Origin: a virus
DNA: 35,100 nucleotides
Virus record (IMG/VR): IMGVR_UViG_3300021142_000092
Span: 1-35,100 of that record
Strand: one strand, 5' to 3'
In this document: piece by piece, positions 24,035-32,032 of the stretch
Numbering within the stretch: the first letter of the stretch is position 1
How the letters are laid out: each line of letters starts with the position of its first letter
The notes under the pieces: generated by a model
Told to the model about the DNA's origin: nothing
Databases searched by the model: none
The model's input: the letters and a program-made list of their open reading frames with translations, nothing else
Program-made: the position numbers and the translations under genes

Positions 24035-26827
24035 ATGTCAAATACAGTTTCAATTCTAAGTTACGCTAATACATTCTCCGATTGGATGGTCATAACCAAT
24101 TCTCTTGCAAAAGAGAATAATGATATTGCGGCGAACAATTATATTAAACCAACAGGAACATTGTACTTAAATGATCCTACATTAGGTTTACAAGTTGCAA
24201 ATAACTCCATCTTTGGTGGACAATTACAAGTTGTTGGTTTAGGTTCTTCTGCATACGTACAGAATAACTTCCGTGTAGATGGTCAAACATACTACACCAA
24301 TACACAATTAAGTATTGTTGCTTCTGGTCAGGCAAACATTAGTGGACCTATTCTAGCGATGGGTTCTGGTACAGGTCTAGCAGTATCAAACAATGCAACA
24401 ATTGGTGGTACAATACAAGTTGCAGGTGCAGGAACAATTGGTGGTGCTTTATCTGTAAGTGGTAATGAAACACTATATGGTAATCTATCAGTATCTGGTG
24501 TTACTACACTATCAAATACGGTTACTGTGAGTGGCATAACAAACATTTCCAACTCAGTCAATATTACTGGTGCAACAACCGTATCCAATAATTTCACATT
24601 CACATTGAATGGTTATGGTACAAATTTAACGTTGAACAACCAATTAACTGCTGCAGTTATTGTTGCTAATACTTCTGTCACTTCACCTAGTGCCACAATT
24701 TCAAACATCAACGCAAACAACATTTCAACAAACACATTCTCATTGAGTGGTTCATTGACAGTTGGTGGTAATGAGACAGTATCAGGCAATTTAAATGTTG
24801 TTGGTTCTACTTCAGTTGGTTATTTGAATTTTACAAATGGTTATTCAACTAATTTAACAACACAGAATCAAGTTACTGCAAACTATGTTGTTGCAAACAA
24901 TACAATCACATCTCCTGTTGCAACACACACAGTAACATATGCAAATAATGTATCAACAAATTACATTACTGCAAACAATACAATTACATCTAGTAATGTT
25001 ATTGCAACTTCATTGATAACTTCACCCACAATTAACGTAAGTAATATCAATGTTACAGGCAATGTCAATACATCCAATGTAAGTTCTTCTAATGGTTATT
25101 ATAATACATTAGTAGTAACAAATTTAACTGTTTCTAGTAACTTAGTATTAACTGGTACGCAAACAATTGCTTCCAATACAATACTTTTAAATTCTGGTAA
25201 CCCAACTCCAATCACATCATACTTCCAAGTGTATCGTGGTTCAGGCACACCTGCTGCTGTTCGTTGGAATGAAGGTTCACAATACTGGGATTTGAATGAT
25301 ATTAACAATAATACATTTTACAGAATCCATACAGATGAATTTTCAAGCAGTTCTTCAAGTTTAAACAGTACATCTAATGTTGCAACATCGGCTGCAGTTT
25401 ATAATGCAAACGTTTATCTATCTAATTTAATTGCATCAACAAATGCTTATGTTGGAACTGTTTATACTAAAGCAAATGGTGCAGTACAAACTTCATTTGT
25501 AACTCATATTGCAAATGGTGTATCAATTATATCAAGTTCCAATAATGATACAATTACATACACTGCTGCAACAAGTAATGGTATTAATGTTCTTGCAAAT
25601 TCAACTAATAAAACAATTGATTTTGGACTAAGAACTACTGGTGTTAATCCAACAACATACGGAAACACATCAAGTATTCCAACAATCACTGTTGACCAAT
25701 TTGGACGTGTGTTGAGTATTTCTAACACAACAGTTTCTATTCCATCTGGTACACAAATCTATGCAAACACTGGACAAATAAATGCAAATGCCAATACAGG
25801 CATCGTACAGATTGGTTTACCAACTGTTGTAACTGGTGGTTCTATTGGATCCAATACTAGTGTTCCTGTTATCACATACGATAATTTTGGACGTATTACT
25901 GGCGCAACAGGTGTAACAGTTGCAGGTGCTCCGGGTTCCACAGGACCTACGGGAGCAACTGGTGCCACAGGATCCACAGGTCTGACAGGAAATCAAGGTG
26001 CAACAGGTGCCACAGGTATTGGTGCAACAGGCGCAACAGGTGTACAAGGTGCAACCGGTGCAGCATCGACTGTTCCAGGTGCAACCGGTGCAACTGGCGC
26101 TACTGGACCTGGTTACACTTCTGCTGTTGTTAATATTAGCGGACACTTATTATTAACTAAAACAGATACTACACAAGTTGACCTAGGTTCTGTTATTGGT
26201 GCCACCGGTTCTCAAGGTGCCACAGGCAGTCAAGGTAATAACGGACTACAAGGTGCCACAGGAGCAACTGGTTCACAAGGTGCCACAGGAGCAAATTCAA
26301 CAGTTCCTGGTGCCACAGGTGCTACCGGATTGAGTGTGATTGGTGCAACTGGTGCCACAGGTCCTGCTTCAACAACTCCAGGTGCAACAGGTGCCACAGG
26401 ACAAGTTGGTGCAACAGGCGCTGGTTTATCCGCAGCATCTTCTGCACAAGTTTATTCATTAGGTGTTGGCACTTCTGCAACAGGAACACAAGGTCAAATC
26501 GTTGCAACTGGTCCTATCACCGCATATTACTCAGATGATAGATTGAAAACTCGTTTGGGTAACATTGAAAATGCATTAGACAAATTAACATCACTAAGTG
26601 GTTTCTACTACGAAGCCAATGAAGCTGCACAGGCATTAGGTTATCAAGTTAAACGTGAGGTTGGTCTTTCTGCTCAACAAGTACAGAAGATTATGCCAGA
26701 GATTACTCCACCTGCACCTATTGATAACCAATATTTGACCATTCAATATGAAAGATTGATTCCATTGATTGTAGAGTCTATTAAAGAACTTAAAGGACAA
26801 CTTGACGACATCAAAAAAATGATGTAA
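24035..26827 (+). CDS. Tail fibre with collagen-like repeats and self-cleaving S74 chaperone domain (930 aa)
   Basis: Residues 1-60 form an attachment segment. Residues about 80-340 are a beta stalk of G-N-x-S-V-S-G and S-N-x-x-T repeats. Residues about 631-796 are collagen-like Gly-X-Y, mostly G-A-T, split by a short beta insert (YTSAVVNISGHLLLTKTDTT). The last 98 residues are an intramolecular chaperone of the peptidase S74 family: YYSDDRLKTRLGNIENALDK, GLSAQQVQKIMPE, then YLTIQYERLIPLIVESIKEL. The Ser-Lys pair S833 and K838 has the five-residue spacing of the known S911/K916 dyad in phage K1F endosialidase, so cleavage before S833 is expected after trimerisation. The upstream motif at 24002 and AAAGG support the start. 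Receptor specificity probably lies between about 340 and 630, but cannot be stated. Confidence 0.85.
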   Translation: MSNTVSILSYANTFSDWMVITNSLAKENNDIAANNYIKPTGTLYLNDPTLGLQVANNSIFGGQLQVVGLGSSAYVQNNFRVDGQTYYTNTQLSIVASGQANISGPILAMGSGTGLAVSNNATIGGTIQVAGAGTIGGALSVSGNETLYGNLSVSGVTTLSNTVTVSGITNISNSVNITGATTVSNNFTFTLNGYGTNLTLNNQLTAAVIVANTSVTSPSATISNINANNISTNTFSLSGSLTVGGNETVSGNLNVVGSTSVGYLNFTNGYSTNLTTQNQVTANYVVANNTITSPVATHTVTYANNVSTNYITANNTITSSNVIATSLITSPTINVSNINVTGNVNTSNVSSSNGYYNTLVVTNLTVSSNLVLTGTQTIASNTILLNSGNPTPITSYFQVYRGSGTPAAVRWNEGSQYWDLNDINNNTFYRIHTDEFSSSSSSLNSTSNVATSAAVYNANVYLSNLIASTNAYVGTVYTKANGAVQTSFVTHIANGVSIISSSNNDTITYTAATSNGINVLANSTNKTIDFGLRTTGVNPTTYGNTSSIPTITVDQFGRVLSISNTTVSIPSGTQIYANTGQINANANTGIVQIGLPTVVTGGSIGSNTSVPVITYDNFGRITGATGVTVAGAPGSTGPTGATGATGSTGLTGNQGATGATGIGATGATGVQGATGAASTVPGATGATGATGPGYTSAVVNISGHLLLTKTDTTQVDLGSVIGATGSQGATGSQGNNGLQGATGATGSQGATGANSTVPGATGATGLSVIGATGATGPASTTPGATGATGQVGATGAGLSAASSAQVYSLGVGTSATGTQGQIVATGPITAYYSDDRLKTRLGNIENALDKLTSLSGFYYEANEAAQALGYQVKREVGLSAQQVQKIMPEITPPAPIDNQYLTIQYERLIPLIVESIKELKGQLDDIKKMM
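25927..26420 (+). repeat. Gly-Ala-Thr collagen-like repeat tract
   Basis: In-frame short repeats of the type GGTGCAACA/GGTGCCACA encode Gly-X-Y triplets in two blocks, separated by a non-collagen insert at about 26108-26204. Long direct repeats make this stretch prone to gain or loss of units and to assembly errors. Confidence 0.85.
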
Positions 26828-26835
26828 TATATAAT
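26802..26835 (+). promoter_or_regulatory. Possible sigma70-type promoter and hairpin at the fibre / glycosyltransferase junction
   Basis: TTGACG at 26802-26807 lies 17 bp from TAATAT (26825-26830) and 22 bp from a perfect TATAAT (26830-26835). ACATCA (26808-26813) and TGATGT (26820-26825) form a 6-bp stem around a six-A loop. No T-tract follows. The glycosyltransferase ATG is at 26860, with GGAG shortly before it. These signals overlap the fibre's last codons, and AT-richness makes chance matches likely. Confidence 0.3.
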
Positions 26836-26859
26836 AGATAACTTTGTCATGGAGATAAA

Positions 26860-27990
26860 ATGAGATTTCATATATTAGGATTGCCACATACTGTTTCTTC
26901 AAAAGAATACAATGCATGTGCATATACACAGAAGGTCGTTAAGTTTGGTAAAATGATGACTGCTCGTGGCCACGAAGTAATACATTACGGCCACGAGGAT
27001 TCCGACCTAGTCTGTACAGAACATGTAACAGTTACCACTAATAAAGATTTAGAAATTGCATATGGTAACTATGATTGGCGTAAAAATTTCTATAAGTATG
27101 ATGTTAATGACCACGCCTATCAGACATTTTATAAAAATGCGACAATAGAACTGTACGATAGAAAACAAAAGAACGATTTCATTCTACCTTTTTGGGGTTC
27201 AGGTGTTAAACCAATTTGTGATGCACATTCAGATTTGATTTGTGTGGAACCTGGTATCGGTTATGCAGGTGGACATTGGGCAAGATGGAAAATCTTTGAA
27301 TCTTATGCAATTTATCATGCATACTACGGACTTGACGCTGTAGGCACATGCAAACAAGACTGGTATGATGCAGTTATTCCTAACTATTTTGATCCAGATG
27401 ACTTCACATTCAACGATAAGAAGGAAGATTACTTTCTATTCTTAGGTCGTGTTTATGACGGCAAAGGCATACATGTTGCGGAACAGGTAGTGAAAGAAAT
27501 TGGTGGCAAGTTGATTATTGCTGGTCAAAATCCAGACAATCTTCAGTTTGGTGACCATGTTGAGTTCTTTGGTTATGCGGATGTTGAACAAAGAAGAAAG
27601 TTAATGGCAAATGCCAAGGCTGCATTTGTTCCGTCAATGTATACCGAACCTTTTGGTGGTGTGCAAATGGAGATGTTATTCTCTGGAACACCCACAATTA
27701 CAACAGACTGGGGTTCATTCGCTGAAAATAATCTACACGGATATACCGGTTACCGTTGCAGAACCTTTGAACAGTTTGTTTGGGCTGCAAAAAACGTTGA
27801 TAAGATTGATCCACATAACTGCCGCAAGTGGGCAGAGAACTTTACACTAGATAAAGTTGGTCAAATGTATGAAGAATATTTCCAATCTGTGCTGAATGTA
27901 TATACAAATAAAGGTTGGTATGAGAAAAATGATGACAGAATGAACTTGGATTGGTTAAAAAAAGAGTATCCGCAAATACTAAATAGTTAA
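26860..27990 (+). CDS. GT4-family (GT-B fold) glycosyltransferase
   Basis: This 376-aa protein has the GT-B layout. The N-terminal half has a mobile substrate-side domain (AYTQKVVKFGKMMTARGHEV). The donor domain begins at about 192 with YFLFLGRVYDGKGIHVAEQV and continues with GGKLIIAGQNPDN, VEFFGYADVEQRRKLMANAK and SMYTEPFGGVQMEMLFSGTP. E263 and E271 form the E-x7-E motif that binds nucleotide sugar in retaining GT4 enzymes. No signal peptide or membrane helix is visible, so it acts in the cytoplasm. It sits between two fibre genes on the same strand, with GGAG before the start. It may glycosylate fibres or other virion proteins, or alter a host surface precursor; sugar donor and acceptor cannot be told from sequence. 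Confidence 0.85.
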   Translation: MRFHILGLPHTVSSKEYNACAYTQKVVKFGKMMTARGHEVIHYGHEDSDLVCTEHVTVTTNKDLEIAYGNYDWRKNFYKYDVNDHAYQTFYKNATIELYDRKQKNDFILPFWGSGVKPICDAHSDLICVEPGIGYAGGHWARWKIFESYAIYHAYYGLDAVGTCKQDWYDAVIPNYFDPDDFTFNDKKEDYFLFLGRVYDGKGIHVAEQVVKEIGGKLIIAGQNPDNLQFGDHVEFFGYADVEQRRKLMANAKAAFVPSMYTEPFGGVQMEMLFSGTPTITTDWGSFAENNLHGYTGYRCRTFEQFVWAAKNVDKIDPHNCRKWAENFTLDKVGQMYEEYFQSVLNVYTNKGWYEKNDDRMNLDWLKKEYPQILNS

Positions 27991-28012
27991 ATAACAACCC
28001 CGAGTATCTACT

Positions 28013-28363
28013 ATGCCAGCAGGATATCAAGACCAATACCTAGAACAAGGTGCTGACTTTAACAGTCAAATCACATTAGACGATAATTATGGAGTTCCAT
28101 ACAATCTAAATGGCTTCACAGTTTCTAGTCAGGCTAGACGTTCTTTCTATTCTGCTAATGCAACAATCATTTTTACCACACAGATAACAGATGCAAATAA
28201 TGGTGTTATCACCTTATCTGCTGATGCGGCCACGACCGCCAATGTTTCTCCAGGAGCAACAGGTAAACTGGTGTATGATGTTACAATCAGACAAACATCT
28301 AGTGGTTTAGTGACAAGAGTACTTGAAGGTCAAATATACGTATCTCCTTCTGTAACTAGATAA
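28013..28363 (+). CDS. BppU-like N-terminal domain protein (116 aa)
   Basis: This small beta protein reads MPAGYQDQYLEQGADFNSQI then TLDDNYGVPYNLNGFTVSSQ, RRSFYSANATIIFTTQI, NNGVITLSADAATTANV, LVYDVTIRQTSSG, and ends VLEGQIYVSPSVTR. The Q-G-A-D-F, L-D-x-x-G-x-P-x-x-L and L-V-Y-D-V steps are the pattern of BppU-type and related baseplate adaptor domains that anchor receptor-binding proteins. Here it stands alone rather than fused to a fibre, so it may form an adaptor ring or plug for the fibres that follow. The start has only a weak GAG upstream. It is followed by the 111-aa gene with a 9-nt gap. Confidence 0.65.
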   Translation: MPAGYQDQYLEQGADFNSQITLDDNYGVPYNLNGFTVSSQARRSFYSANATIIFTTQITDANNGVITLSADAATTANVSPGATGKLVYDVTIRQTSSGLVTRVLEGQIYVSPSVTR

Positions 28364-28372
28364 GGCGAATAG

Positions 28373-28708
28373 ATGCCATCAGTTACAGTCAATCCAATCT
28401 CCAGAATTAGCGTCAAAGTTAATCAAGGCAATCCACAAGTTGTCAAAGGCACAACTACATTTGTGGGTGCCACAGATGTTCAAAGTGAAATCAATCAAAT
28501 TAGTATTGAAGCAAACAATGCTGTAACAGCCTCAAATACCGCACTTTATTATGCAAACACCGGTTATGATTTTGTGACCATGGGTGGAACCGTATCAGGC
28601 AATGTTGCGATTGCTGACAATTTAGTAGTCAATAATTCCACATATGTTGCTGGTAATGTTGTTATTACTGGAGATTTTGTAGGAACTATTGACGGTGGTA
28701 CGTATTAA
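28373..28708 (+). CDS. Small fibre-like structural protein ending DGGTY (111 aa)
   Basis: The start is supported by AAGGCG before the ATG. The N-terminal part (MPSVTVNPISRISVKVNQGN then PQVVKGTTTFVGATDVQSEI) is beta. A short helical stretch with A-N-N-A-V-T-A-S-N-T-A follows, then three stalk-like beta steps (GGTVSGNVAIADNLVVNNST, YVAGNVVITGDFVGT), ending IDGGTY. It looks like a fibre shortened to an N-terminal attachment part plus one stalk turn, so it may be a connector between the 116-aa protein and a longer fibre. The last five residues belong to a motif shared with the 536-aa and 188-aa proteins downstream. Function is otherwise unknown. Confidence 0.65.
   Translation: MPSVTVNPISRISVKVNQGNPQVVKGTTTFVGATDVQSEINQISIEANNAVTASNTALYYANTGYDFVTMGGTVSGNVAIADNLVVNNSTYVAGNVVITGDFVGTIDGGTY
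28691..28705 (+). other. C-terminal DGG[T/S][F/Y] motif, copy 1
   Basis: The final codons GAC GGT GGT ACG TAT encode DGGTY just before the stop. The other copies are at 30334-30348 (GAT GGA GGT TCT TTC, DGGSF) and 30923-30937 (GAC GGC GGA ACA TTC, DGGTF). Codon choice differs at almost every position, so the shared peptide is not a recent DNA copy. Confidence 0.6.
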
Positions 28709-28714
28709 TAAATA
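28706..28714 (+). promoter_or_regulatory. TAATAAATA motif, candidate late promoter before the 536-aa fibre
   Basis: The motif starts in the stop codon of the 111-aa gene and lies 26 nt before the ATG at 28741. An AAAGGA ribosome site lies between them, the best spacing among the TAATAAATA copies. It differs from the TATAAATA consensus at one base. Confidence 0.4.
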
Positions 28715-28740
28715 AAGAATAATAATAAAAGGATTCTGAA

Positions 28741-30351
28741 ATGTCCATTTCAAACACAAATATTTTAATCAAACGTTCCCTTACGACTGGTATACCATCG
28801 TCTTTGAAACAGGGTGAATTTGCATACTCATATGCATCTAACACATTGTTCCTTGGTACTCCAGGTGGTAATGGTGTGGTTAACGTTGGTGGTCAATACT
28901 ATACCTCAACGCTCGATGCAGCAACTAATGCAAATACCGCATCGACTTTGGTTAAACGTGACACGAATGGTGCTTTTTACGGTAGATTATACGGTGTGGC
29001 CAACACCGCAGTTGCATTAGATACCGCAGAAAACTTTTCCATTTCAGGTGGAGACATTACTGCCAGTGCAGTCTCATTTAACGGCACCGCACCTGTAGTA
29101 CTCAATGCAGCTTTAAATGCAGTTCCGGGTCTATCCGCAGGGTTCTACGGCGGTTCAACAGTATCTTCTTCTACTATACCTGTCTTACAAGTTGCCGCCA
29201 ATGGACGCATTATGGCCATTGCCAATACGACAGTTACCAGTTCGTTCTCTGTTTCGGATGGCACAAGTAGTAATACAGTATTTTCAGGTTCAACTTTAAC
29301 ACTCAAAGCAAATACCAATTCTGGTATTACTACCAATGTAAATAATAACGAAACGATTTATTTCGGTGTAGATAATACAGTTGCACGTACCAATTTATCA
29401 TCGATTGGACCACAAACATTTAACACAGATATTATTTTACCAACCAATAATATGACAGTTGGTGGTACAATTACTGCACAAAATTTGGCCATTTCTGGTA
29501 ATATTACTTACGCAAATGCAGTATCGACATTGAACATTAGTGATCCTATGATTTACTTGGCATCAAACAATGCCGGTAACCTAGTTGATATTGGTATGGT
29601 TGCTCACTTTGTTGGCCAAGGAGCATCTGCATATTCACACTACCAACACACTGGTTTTGTACGTGACTATACAGATAATAAATGGAAATTATTCTCTAAT
29701 GTATCCATTGAACCCTCTACTACTGTTACATTTGATGCAAACACAATATATGATACAATTAAAGTTGGTGGTATCGATACATCAAATGGCGCAATCACGG
29801 CAGGTACATTAACACTTGCAGGTGGTTTAAGTGTTGGTGGATCTACAACATTAACTGGTCGAGCAAATACAACAAATGACTTAGGTGTTGGTGGTAACGC
29901 ATACTTGGCGGGAGGTTTAAGTGTTAGTGGTGCAGTAACTCTTTCTAATGCATTGACTGTGCCAAATGGTGGTACTGGTCAGGTATCATTCACCAATGGT
30001 TCTATCCTTGTGGGTTCTGGAACAGGAGCACTAGGCACATTAGCTAACACAACATACTCCAATACAGGTACATATGGTACCAACTCAACATTAATCGGTT
30101 TGACAGTAGATGCTTATGGTAGAACAACGTCTGCCGCATGGGCACCAATTGCTGGTTTAACAGTACCACAAGGCGGTACAGGTGTAACATCATTTACACA
30201 AAACGGTATCACTTATGGCAATGGCACAGGCGCAATGCAAGTTACTGCTGCGGCTGGTTCATCTGACCAAACATGGTCAAATCAAATCTTAACAGTAACC
30301 AATGCAGGTGTTCCTGTATGGTCATCCGCTATGGATGGAGGTTCTTTCTAA
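28741..30351 (+). CDS. Tail fibre protein ending DGGSF (536 aa)
   Basis: The N-terminus (NTNILIKRSLTTGIPSSLKQ then GEFAYSYASNTLFLGTPGG) is an anchor domain of the type I-x-x-K-R-S-x-x-x-G-x-x-P-x-x-L-x-x-G-E, also present at the start of the 359-aa fibre. After about residue 90 comes a long beta stalk with Asn/Thr/Gly repeats. Within it, about 255-330 is a compact domain (NISDPMIYLASNNAGNLVDI then HYQHTGFVRDYTDNKWKLFS) that looks less repetitive. G-G-T-G-x-x-S-F-T turns (VPNGGTGQVSFTNGSI; VPQGGTGVTSFTQNGI) recur near the C-terminus, as is common in phage fibres. It ends SAMDGGSF. AAAGGA supports the start. The receptor is unknown. Confidence 0.75.
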   Translation: MSISNTNILIKRSLTTGIPSSLKQGEFAYSYASNTLFLGTPGGNGVVNVGGQYYTSTLDAATNANTASTLVKRDTNGAFYGRLYGVANTAVALDTAENFSISGGDITASAVSFNGTAPVVLNAALNAVPGLSAGFYGGSTVSSSTIPVLQVAANGRIMAIANTTVTSSFSVSDGTSSNTVFSGSTLTLKANTNSGITTNVNNNETIYFGVDNTVARTNLSSIGPQTFNTDIILPTNNMTVGGTITAQNLAISGNITYANAVSTLNISDPMIYLASNNAGNLVDIGMVAHFVGQGASAYSHYQHTGFVRDYTDNKWKLFSNVSIEPSTTVTFDANTIYDTIKVGGIDTSNGAITAGTLTLAGGLSVGGSTTLTGRANTTNDLGVGGNAYLAGGLSVSGAVTLSNALTVPNGGTGQVSFTNGSILVGSGTGALGTLANTTYSNTGTYGTNSTLIGLTVDAYGRTTSAAWAPIAGLTVPQGGTGVTSFTQNGITYGNGTGAMQVTAAAGSSDQTWSNQILTVTNAGVPVWSSAMDGGSF

Positions 30352-30373
30352 TTTATTATAACAGGAGTTTAAT

Positions 30374-30940
30374 ATGAGTGAAAAGTATGTGAATTATTAT
30401 GTGGAGATAATGACTGGAACAATGCAAGATGCTGTTCTAAGAAATATCTCCCTACAAGCGAATTCAAAAGTAAGTGAAGAATTAATACAGGAACAACAAA
30501 ATAGAATACAAGAGTTGGAACATGAAATTGAGAAGCGTTCAAGTGAAGCAGAACAAATAAGAAAACTGAACGAAGAATTATCTAATACAAAAAATAATTA
30601 TGAATCGGTTAGACACCAAGTTACACACATTGATACTTTCAGAAATGAGTTGGTGAAAGAACGTGATGAACATCAAAAGACTCGTAATGAATATGATAAG
30701 AAGATACAAGAACTAACTCTTGAATTTGTTGGACAGTTAAAACTGTTACAAGATAAAATTGAATATCTGCAATTGAGTCCTGCCAAACGCAAGAAACTTG
30801 ACGATGCAAAGAATGTTGTTGAGGAGAAAAAGGAAATCATTCCATTGTCTTCCGCTACAGTGAAAAAGAAAACTCTTGAAGTTGTACCACATGAAACAAA
30901 AGTAGATAACAGTCAAGAAGAAGACGGCGGAACATTCTAA
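30374..30940 (+). CDS. Coiled-coil protein ending DGGTF (188 aa)
   Basis: A good AGGAG precedes the ATG. The N-terminal 30 residues (MSEKYVNYYVEIMTGTMQDA then VLRNISLQANSKVSEELI) form a short amphipathic head. Residues about 40-135 are an almost unbroken charged coiled coil (QELEHEIEKRSSEAEQIRKL). A basic linker (PAKRKKLDDAKNVVEEKKEI) and an acidic, probably disordered tail ending QEEDGGTF follow. It is not a fibre: it lacks beta repeats and its Lys/Glu-rich composition is unlike its neighbours. Placed between fibres and carrying the same C-terminal motif as two of them, it may be a fibre assembly factor, a scaffold, or an internal rod. That is inference; no known family is recognised. Confidence 0.7.
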   Translation: MSEKYVNYYVEIMTGTMQDAVLRNISLQANSKVSEELIQEQQNRIQELEHEIEKRSSEAEQIRKLNEELSNTKNNYESVRHQVTHIDTFRNELVKERDEHQKTRNEYDKKIQELTLEFVGQLKLLQDKIEYLQLSPAKRKKLDDAKNVVEEKKEIIPLSSATVKKKTLEVVPHETKVDNSQEEDGGTF

Positions 30941-30943
30941 TAA

Positions 30944-32023
30944 ATGACAATTGCAAATACAACAATTCAGTTAAAAAAATCTGGCGTACCGGGTAATGTA
31001 CCAACCACACTAAACTACGGTGAGTTGGGTATTAACTACGCCGATGGAAAGTTGTATTACAAAAATGCATTAGGTGCCATTGCTTCCATCTCAACTGGCA
31101 CTTCAACAAATTCTTTTTCAACCATTGTCTCTAATGGTTCCATCCTAGTTGCAACATCCAATACTGATATTCTATCATTCAATTCAACGAATGGTATCAG
31201 TATCAGTACAAACACAACAAGTAAGACAATCACATTTGATGGTTCTACCATACTGAACCTTGCAAATGGTAAAACATATACTTGGTATCAAAACACAGTA
31301 CCGTTAGCCGCAAACAATACTGATTTGTGGGTACATACTGATACCGCCAAAGTATATGAATATATAAACGGCAACACATGGATTGAATTTGGACCAACAC
31401 CTAATGCAGGTAATAATACTGGTCTTTTGTTTTTAACATTGAACACATTCAATGGTAATGGTTCAAACACAACATTCACACTAACACAGACACCAGTATT
31501 TGCAAACAATGTTATTGCTTCTGTTGATGGTATTGTACAGATACAGAATTCATATTCAATCATCAACAACACTATTGTGTTTTCGGAGCCACCATATAAT
31601 GGTTCCACAGTTGAAGTAAGAATCCTGTCAGGTACTGTTCAATTCACCAGTGATACAATCTATGCCAATACGATTATTTTCAATGGCACGAATTTACAAT
31701 CTGTTTTAAATTCACAAAATACAAGTATAAATCTGGCATCATCATTGGCCCAAAACGCTTACAATGCGGCTAATGCGGCTGGTTCTAGTACGTTTGTGCA
31801 GGCAGCCTTTAATGAGGCCAATTTGGCATATTCACTAGCCAATTCAGCATATGCAGCCGCCAACGCAGCAAGTTCAAGTGCAATTATAGATATAAACAGT
31901 ACGGTAATAACATCAAATGTGATTATAGGAAGTAATCACAATGGTCTTTCTGTTGGACCTATACTCATAAATAACGGAGCTAGCGTCACAATATCAAACG
32001 GACAACGCTGGGTAATTATCTAA
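30944..32023 (+). CDS. Tail fibre protein (359 aa) with shared N-terminal anchor
   Basis: The N-terminus (ANTTIQLKKSGVPGNVPTTL then NYGELGINYADGKLYYKN) matches the anchor domain of the 536-aa fibre in layout. Residues about 105-150 (YTWYQNTVPLAANNTDLWVH then YEYINGNTWIEFGP) form a small globular unit. About 155-225 is a beta domain. About 267-311 is the helical A-[FY]-x-x-A-N repeat (AQNAYNAANAAGSSTFVQAA). The end (NGLSVGPILINNGASVTISN then GQRWVII) is a short C-terminal cap that I recall from fibres of aquatic T4-like phages. The start lies 3 nt after the 188-aa gene and has no clear Shine-Dalgarno, so coupling to the upstream gene is likely. Confidence 0.75.
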   Translation: MTIANTTIQLKKSGVPGNVPTTLNYGELGINYADGKLYYKNALGAIASISTGTSTNSFSTIVSNGSILVATSNTDILSFNSTNGISISTNTTSKTITFDGSTILNLANGKTYTWYQNTVPLAANNTDLWVHTDTAKVYEYINGNTWIEFGPTPNAGNNTGLLFLTLNTFNGNGSNTTFTLTQTPVFANNVIASVDGIVQIQNSYSIINNTIVFSEPPYNGSTVEVRILSGTVQFTSDTIYANTIIFNGTNLQSVLNSQNTSINLASSLAQNAYNAANAAGSSTFVQAAFNEANLAYSLANSAYAAANAASSSAIIDINSTVITSNVIIGSNHNGLSVGPILINNGASVTISNGQRWVII

Positions 32024-32032
32024 GGAAATAAA

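Noticed and set aside
25817-26146. Minus-strand cysteine-rich open frame (109 aa)
   Set aside because: The cysteines come from reading the complement of GGTGCAACA collagen repeats. It is a shadow of the Gly-X-Y tract.
25927-26420. CRISPR-like spaced direct repeats
   Set aside because: Repeats are short, contiguous and in frame with Gly-X-Y coding; no constant repeat with unique spacers.
26808-26825. Rho-independent terminator at the end of the S74 fibre
   Set aside because: The stem is only 6 bp, AT-rich, and not followed by a T-run, so I kept it only as a possible junction hairpin.
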